Shown: in pieces, positions 58,657 through 64,000 of the stretch | How positions within the stretch are numbered: the stretch's first letter is position 1 | Layout: every line of letters starts with the position of its first letter | DNA from: Vairimorpha ceranae | Lineage: Eukaryota > Microsporidia > Nosematidae | Assembly: GCF_000988165.1 (NCBI RefSeq) | Contig: NW_020169299.1 | Coordinates: 93,558-157,557, forward strand | Length of the DNA stretch: 64,000 nt | Reading direction: 5' to 3' | Program-made: the position numbers and the translations under genes | Notes under the pieces: generated by a model | Databases searched by the model: none | What the model was told of the DNA's origin: nothing | Seen by the model: only the letters and a program-made list of their open reading frames with translations

Positions 58657-59283
58657 ATGAACAATCATGAAGACATAAATAATTTCTTTACAATTTATTT
58701 TATTCTCGATAATGACCAAGAAGAAATAAGAAACAGTGTGGATTATACTAATGATGGTATGCTTGAATCATTACTTAGTGCTTTTGCTAGTAGACTTGGA
58801 AGACTTAACAGAAATGGAGAACAATATGATGAACATGTTCATAGAATTTATAGAAATTTGTCTAGAATACTTACCAATAGAAGTGAGTCGTCTAGTAATA
58901 CATCACAAGTGCCTATTACTACAAACAGAGAGAATTCTCAATTTTTTGTTATTTTTGATTTTTTTGTAAATGGAAGTAATGTTTCAATGGAAGTAGAAAG
59001 GCCACATGCAAGTCTTAATGATACAATTTTGTTATTTGAGACAATACTGTCTATGCGTGAGAATAAAAAGAAGATAAAAAAAGAGCAGCTAAATAAATTT
59101 AAAAGATTTAGAGTTACGAAAAAAATGCTTAAAGACGATTGCACAATTTGTATGAATAAATTTAAAAATAGAGAACTGGCACGAATTCTTCCTTGTGAGC
59201 ACACATTTCATAGTAAATGTGTAGATAAATGGTTAACATCACACAGTAACACGTGTCCTGTTTGTAGAAAAGAACTGGTTTAA
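58657..59283 (+). CDS. RING-H2 E3 ubiquitin ligase, soluble
   Basis: The 208-residue protein has a C-terminal RING-H2 finger (about 162-205): CTICMNKFKNRELARILPCEHTFHSKCVDKWLTSHSNTCPVC, with all eight ligands. The N-terminal part is acidic and Asn/Ser-rich, with no membrane segment, similar in layout to RNF126/RNF115-type cytosolic ligases, though their N-terminal zinc finger is absent. A basic stretch, KKKIKKEQLNKFKRFR, lies just before the RING. TTCTTCCCTTCA precedes the ATG. Substrates cannot be inferred. Confidence 0.88.
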   Translation: MNNHEDINNFFTIYFILDNDQEEIRNSVDYTNDGMLESLLSAFASRLGRLNRNGEQYDEHVHRIYRNLSRILTNRSESSSNTSQVPITTNRENSQFFVIFDFFVNGSNVSMEVERPHASLNDTILLFETILSMRENKKKIKKEQLNKFKRFRVTKKMLKDDCTICMNKFKNRELARILPCEHTFHSKCVDKWLTSHSNTCPVCRKELV

Positions 59284-59491
59284 TGATGTTATTTTTTGCA
59301 AAAATATAATAAAGATGTTTATCTTAAAATGTTTTGTTTTGCTTTTAAAATGGGTTTATTGTGTTCATCACACATTCTAATTATTTCTTGTAGATTTATA
59401 TTTTTTATGCATTTATAAAATATAAATTTATATTTAAAAATAGTTAGATAGTGATTAATTTTTAACTATCCTTTTTATATCAACCCCTTGG

Positions 59492-61422
59492 ATGACAGAT
59501 CCACAAATAATAATAAGAAAGGCTTCAGAACGTCTTAATCATCTTATGAAAGACATTACATACAGATCTACAAAAGAAGCATATGAAATTATAAAAAACA
59601 CACTACCCTTCGCTAAACATTATCTACCACAATATACTTACGAGAAATGTATGTTGCGATTTCTTAGTAAGTTATGGGATGAAAATATATTCAATTTATT
59701 AAGTGATTTAATTTCTAAAATTACTATTGTTAATAAAGAAACTGCCAATATATTCATTCCATACTGTATAATTAAATTTAATAGATTTAACGTTTTAGAT
59801 AAAAAATATATAAATTTTTTGGATTTTTGTGATGAAAAATATAATAAAAAATTTCAGGTTATTTTAAAAAAGTCGAATTCTGCACATGTAAAAAGTCTAG
59901 TTTTAAATAAGCACGGAGAAGAGGTAAGTGAATGTAAAATAAAAAAAAATTTACAAGATAATTTTTTTACTGAATTTTTAAATATCTGTAATTTTAAAGT
60001 AATAGATAAAGAATGTGATAGAGATTGTTTTTACACAAATTATAACAAAAGAATAATTTACAATTTTACAGGAGATAAGTTTAGTAAAGTAGTACATCTA
60101 TTTGTAAAAAAAAGATATAAACAGTGTAAACTTGCAATTAAAGAATTATTAAAAGAATTTTATGAATATTTACATGTTTATAACATATTAATTTATTGTT
60201 ATATACAACTGGGAATGTATCAAGAAGCTATTTATTACCTAAATATTTGTATAGACATGAGTAATAAAAAGGTTAGATGGTATTTTATTAACTATAAGCT
60301 TTTAGTAGAACGAATTGGATTTATTCAAGGACCTACTTCTTATTTAAAAAATATTGAATTGAATGACGAATATTTTATAACAAATTTAGAGCATAAAACA
60401 CAAGATATAAAAAACCACTCTAATTTATCAGTGATAAGCAATGACTCATACACTTTTAATAAAAAACTTGTGTTTAACAGATTAAGTGAAAATTTTAAAG
60501 ATATTATTAGAGAAATTCGGAATATTGATAATGCTGTAAAAATTAATATAAATATTAAAGATAATATTAAGGTTATCAGTATATTTGTATTGGAGGAAAT
60601 GATTCATATTGCTCAAGTAACCAGTGGCTGTTATAAAGTTTATAATACAAATATTAATTATAAAATGATATCCTTGGAATACAATGGAATTTTATTAAAA
60701 AACAAAGACATACTAAAAAATGAGACAAAAAAAGAGATCTGGTGGGCTGAAAGAATAAAACTTGATAGAATAATGAAAAACTTAATGGAAAAAATTAATT
60801 TTTCTGATTTGAAAATAACTGGAACTGTATTTTTAATATTTGATGAAAAAACCGAAGAATTTCCATTTGAACATACAAGTATATTTAAAAATGCTTTATG
60901 TTATAGAATTTCGAGCATAGAACACATTGAAGACCTAGATCGAAAAAATTATTGTTCATTAAACAATTCTACACTTTTATTAGATCCTGATTTAAAAAAC
61001 ACATTTGAAAGAATTACTGCAAATTTTAAAGATAAAAAAACCAAACTTATAGAACATAACATGAATGCAGAAGATAAATTTATTTGTTATTTTGGACATG
61101 GAAGTGGTACAAAATACATTAGTAAAAATATAAAAAACAGTGTGCTGTTTTTATTTGGATGCTCAAGCGCCAGGCTTGTCTGCACTAGAAATTTTAACAA
61201 AAATGGAGATGTAAAAAAATTTATAAAAATAATAAAAATGTTTTAGGATGTCTTTATGAAGTAACAGATAAAGATTTAGATATTTTTAGTATCAATTTAC
61301 TAAACCAAGAAGGAAATGTTGCTGAACTAATTAAAAAAAGTAAATTGAAAATGAAATTAAAATATCTTAATGGATGCAGTATAGTTATATATGGTGCCTC
61401 TTTGTATATAAAAAATCATTAA
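59492..61422 (+). CDS. ESP1: Separase (ESP1), interrupted by a -1 frameshift
   Basis: This caspase-like protease cleaves cohesin at anaphase. The first frame, 59492-61246, codes 584 residues: helical repeats, then the peptidase C50 core with the catalytic histidine in FGHGSG (about H536) and cysteine in FGCSSARL (about C557). It then stops. The sequence from about 61214 to 61422, read one base back, continues the family: LGCLYEVTDKDLDIFS, then LKYLNGCSIVIYG, matching the conserved DVTDKDID and LKYLNGA-x-x-x-YG blocks. The shift falls in A7 (61213-61219). With the shift the protein is about 643 residues, very small for a separase. A sequencing or assembly error, programmed frameshift or recent pseudogene would all give this. 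Confidence 0.9.
61213..61219 (+). promoter_or_regulatory. A_AAA_AAA slippery heptamer in separase
   Basis: The zero frame reads GTA AAA AAA TTT, so the seven A residues have exactly the X_XXY_YYZ phase needed for -1 slippage. After slippage the frame is open to 61422. The following 40 bases are almost pure A/T and show no obvious stable stem or pseudoknot. Confidence 0.6.
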
Positions 61423-61927
61423 TCTACTATTGGGATTGTTTTTTGGATTATTAATGTATTTTTAAATTATAAGGCTTATCTATTTATAGAAATGCTATTT
61501 TGAAAGAATTATAGCTTTTAATTTTACAAATAAATTTAATATATAATTCTTAACAATTTGTTCAACACACTAGCTTACGCTATCCCGTTAAAAACGGGAT
61601 TCGAAATTATATTAGTTTATGTATTTACTTTTCAAAAGTATAGTATGTCATTGTAATAACTCTTTTTGGTATAAATTTAATATTTTACTATAAATTAACT
61701 TTTAAGATGTCTTTATCCTTGAAAATTTGATAATAAATACGACAAGAAGGATACAAATAAATAAAACTTTACCACAATGTTACCGCTTACAAAATTATAG
61801 TTTATAAATTTTAAAAAGAAGTGTTAAAAAATAAATAAATATTTTGATTTACATTTTTTATAATATAGACAAAATTGGTAGTTACCCTTCAAGGCAAGAC
61901 AAAAATCTACAGTTTTATAAATTAAAA
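61423..61927. other. Convergent intergenic tract with a GC-rich hairpin
   Basis: This lies between the 3' ends of separase and the last gene. It is AT-rich except for the hairpin at 61582-61600. No ORF was seen. Confidence 0.5.
61582..61600. other. Perfect 8-bp hairpin, GC-rich
   Basis: ATCCCGTT and AACGGGAT flank a three-base AAA loop. It is followed by TCGAAATTAT and preceded by TAGCTTACGCT, all less AT-rich than the surroundings. It could be a transcript end or part of a small RNA. Confidence 0.5.
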
Positions 61928-63604
61928 TCATTTAATTAAACTTTCAACGCAATTTTCTAAGGTCTCGGGATCGTCAATATTTAATATTTGAAACATTTTC
62001 TTAGCTTTTACTTTATTAAAATAAACATGGTTTTCTCCTATGCTGTATTTAACGTCTAAATTAGTTAGTAATGCTATACTTTCAAATAATTGTGACAATG
62101 TTTTTTCCCCCGACGCAAATATAGATAGTGAATTGCCAACTAAGATGCTATAAAAATCATATAACGTTATTTCATTCAGACATAAATATAAATCAGAAAA
62201 CTTTCGTATATCATTGAAAAATTCAATATTAAAAATATTACTCTTTTTATAAATACTAAAATACTCCTCAGCTTCTTTATAAATAAGAGTGTATAACAAA
62301 TTATTAACTTTTTCACTCACCGCAGTCATCATAAAATGAATCTTAGAAAGTTTTTCTTTAGTAAAAAAATTTTTCAGAAACGCAATCATTTGCTCTCTAT
62401 TATTCTTATTTATACTTCGTGTAAAAAAAATAATTTCACTTACGTTTAAAATCTTATAATATCCTAAAATTTGTATTAATATTATGTAAGAGCCAGAACC
62501 CGGGCTTTCACAAATTTTATATAATAAATGATTTAGCAGATTTTCATTTTTACATTTGTAAAAAATAATTTTGTATTGCGCAAAATCAAAGGCCTTAGCT
62601 TTCGTAAATAACTTTAAAATTTCAATGCAATCTTGATATGCTTCTTTAGAAATGTGCTGACAATTTCCCGTAATCTCTAAGGGATTATCATAAGAATAAC
62701 AAAACAATGTACCTAAATTTTTAAAAAATATATCTTTTTCTAAAAATAAAACAGAAAAAGTTTTCTTCTCAATATTACATGATGACTTTTTTCCAAATTT
62801 TTTTTTCTTGGCATAATCGTTTAGCTCATTTAATAATTTAGAATGTAACAGATAATCAGAGAATGTAAAAATTTTAGTAATTAAAGTGCATATCTCTGTA
62901 CAAATATTATTATTACTGTTATTTTTATGTAACTTTATAAATTCACTTGTATATTGGTCTTCTACACTGTATAAATCTTTAACGTCAATTTTAAAAAAAA
63001 GCACTAAATTTCTTAATTTTACAGGAAAAAAAAATTTCATCTTGTTTTCTTCTTCAAAGCATTGGATAGTGTCTTCAGAAGAATTCTTTTCTGAAGAAAA
63101 GAAAAAGTTAGGATCTATCATTCTATTTCGAGAAAAAAATAAACAAAGCTCTCTTATTTGTTTTTGTTCGTTGCTATCATATAATCTAGCAAAAAAATCG
63201 GGTTCAACCCTATTATAAAAAAAATTCTCAAGCTTAGACTGAATATCATGCTTAAATATTGCTAAATTTATCTTATAAAAAATCGGAAATTTCTTTGGTA
63301 TATTCAAATTGCTTGAAAGATGATAATCACAAACCGCTTGAATTGCTTCATCTGCTGTATTATACTTAGCACTATTATATTTGGTAGAACTATTATCGGA
63401 ACCAGATGCATCTTGTATACATCCACAAAAAACAATTCCATTGGTATTAATAAAAGTTTCAAAGACGTAGTATTTTTTCTCTAAATCAATTAAATAATAG
63501 TCTTTAGTTTCAATTTTCTGTTTAACAATGTCCAATAAATTGTCATAAATGTTTTTACTGGATTTTAAATAAGCAAAAAACAAACATATTTTTTTCAGTT
63601 TCAT
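61928..63604 (-). CDS. Hypothetical protein, 558 residues
   Basis: No family was recognised. The protein is mostly helical, Lys/Asn/Phe-rich, with no clear membrane span; the N-terminus (MKLKKICLFFAYL) is hydrophobic for about ten residues but not a convincing signal peptide. A Ser/Asn-rich insert lies near residues 65-85 (GSDNSSTKYNSAKYNTADE). It is otherwise featureless to the eye. TCCCCCTTATAGTTTA precedes the ATG, so it is very likely expressed. A palindromic element lies about 120 bp upstream. Confidence 0.7.
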   Translation of the reverse strand: MKLKKICLFFAYLKSSKNIYDNLLDIVKQKIETKDYYLIDLEKKYYVFETFINTNGIVFCGCIQDASGSDNSSTKYNSAKYNTADEAIQAVCDYHLSSNLNIPKKFPIFYKINLAIFKHDIQSKLENFFYNRVEPDFFARLYDSNEQKQIRELCLFFSRNRMIDPNFFFSSEKNSSEDTIQCFEEENKMKFFFPVKLRNLVLFFKIDVKDLYSVEDQYTSEFIKLHKNNSNNNICTEICTLITKIFTFSDYLLHSKLLNELNDYAKKKKFGKKSSCNIEKKTFSVLFLEKDIFFKNLGTLFCYSYDNPLEITGNCQHISKEAYQDCIEILKLFTKAKAFDFAQYKIIFYKCKNENLLNHLLYKICESPGSGSYIILIQILGYYKILNVSEIIFFTRSINKNNREQMIAFLKNFFTKEKLSKIHFMMTAVSEKVNNLLYTLIYKEAEEYFSIYKKSNIFNIEFFNDIRKFSDLYLCLNEITLYDFYSILVGNSLSIFASGEKTLSQLFESIALLTNLDVKYSIGENHVYFNKVKAKKMFQILNIDDPETLENCVESLIK

Positions 63605-64000
63605 TAAACTATAAGGGGGACTAAAAACAAAATTTTATCAATCTAAAATAAATTAAAATTTAATTTCTGATTTTAAATTAAATTTTTATTATAAAAACAT
63701 AATTTTTTAAATAAAATAATAAATTGTGGTATTATTGTCAATAACCACATGCATTTTTTTAATAATTATTTGTTAAAGACAATTTAGACAAAACCATTGT
63801 TCACAATTTTTTAAGTATAATAATTGTTCCTTTCTTCATAATAATTATTACTAAGTTTTCATTAGTTAAAATATTTCTTATAAAATCTTCTGTATATATA
63901 AAAAGTTTGAATTTGAGCATTTTTTTATTTTTTAACCCTTTTTTTTAGAAATTTGTAAAATTCTGTTTTAATTTTTTATTTTAAAGCATTAAAATACCAC
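63605..64000. other. Upstream region at the window end
   Basis: This AT-rich tract holds the palindromic element at 63723. AACCC near 63935 on the plus strand resembles a start signal, but no ATG follows before the window ends, so any gene there would begin outside. Confidence 0.5.
63723..63750 (+). promoter_or_regulatory. Palindromic ATTGTGGTAT...CCACATG element, copy 3
   Basis: It begins ATTGTGGTATTATT and ends AACCACATG, with TGTGGT pairing to ACCACA. It has six extra bases (GTCAAT-like) in the middle relative to copies 1 and 2. It lies 119 bp upstream of the last gene's ATG. Confidence 0.6.

Noticed and set aside
1..64000. CRISPR array, prophage or bacterial operon
   Set aside because: Gene content, start signals and the tRNA are eukaryotic; the tandem arrays lack repeat-spacer structure.

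Overview
The window is 64 kb of strongly AT-rich eukaryotic nuclear DNA, and it looks like a microsporidian genome. The evidence is threefold. The genes are intronless and short, encoding reduced versions of conserved eukaryotic proteins (a separase of about 640 residues, a TFIIE-alpha of 288, a 115-residue Tim22-like carrier translocase). Intergenic DNA is almost pure A/T. Of 39 genes called here, 31 carry a CCC/CCCC tract within roughly 20 nt upstream of the start codon, a start-site signal known from microsporidia. I used this tract to move five start codons. The AT content and spacing fit the Nosema/Vairimorpha side of the phylum, but the sequence alone does not settle the genus.

Layout. 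1-6.9 kb: a secreted unknown, a multi-pass membrane protein, a small Cys-containing protein, the GPI-anchor de-N-acetylase PIG-L, a TMEM208/SND2-like ER protein and SUMO. 7-14.4 kb is the densest part: NPL4, a class-A DnaJ, an RBBP4/MSI1 WD40 histone-binding protein, Aurora kinase, a NOP9-like Pumilio-type protein (18 bp behind Aurora) and a p24 cargo receptor. 14.6-20.3 kb: a Brr2/Slh1-type DExH helicase with a decayed second cassette, a 31-bp triple repeat, a membrane protein and GAPDH. 20.9-30 kb: a Sec3-like exocyst subunit, a Pkc1-type kinase, a membrane RING-H2 protein, a secreted unknown and an Ima1/Samp1-like nuclear-envelope zinc protein. 30-36.5 kb: a 1283-residue helical-repeat-like protein, tRNA-Gly(UCC), the histone chaperone ASF1 and stalk protein P2. 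37-48.8 kb: a PNKP-like 3' phosphatase with a broken kinase P-loop, a secreted histidine acid phosphatase, proteasome ATPase RPT4, an OB-fold protein, a WOPR (Gti1/Pac2) regulator, a Tim22-like protein, TFIIE-alpha and a Nup53/Nup35-like nucleoporin. 50-64 kb: a Pho80-like cyclin, a 2.9-kb gene-poor tract with decayed coding-like DNA, the DSK2 ubiquilin, DPH7, NAR1, a RING-H2 protein, separase broken by a -1 frameshift, and an unknown protein.

Functional themes. Ubiquitin/SUMO/proteasome work is well represented (SUMO, NPL4, DSK2, RPT4, two RING proteins), as are mitosis and chromatin (Aurora, separase, ASF1, RBBP4). Early secretion and the nuclear envelope are also covered (PIG-L, SND2-like, p24, Sec3, Nup53-like, Ima1-like). 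NAR1 and the Tim22-like protein point to the mitosome-dependent Fe-S protein pathway. Neighbouring genes do not form pathway operons.

The most interesting signals are these: the separase frameshift, which sits exactly on an A_AAA_AAA slippery heptamer; a recurring 23-29 bp palindromic intergenic element (ATTGTGGTAT...CCACATG); an NPL4-DnaJ junction where a two-codon upstream ORF overlaps the DnaJ start; several unrelated minisatellites, two of them in divergent promoter regions; the inactive-looking PNKP kinase half; and a SUMO precursor with a 20-residue hydrophobic tail. No CRISPR array, rRNA or intact mobile element was seen.
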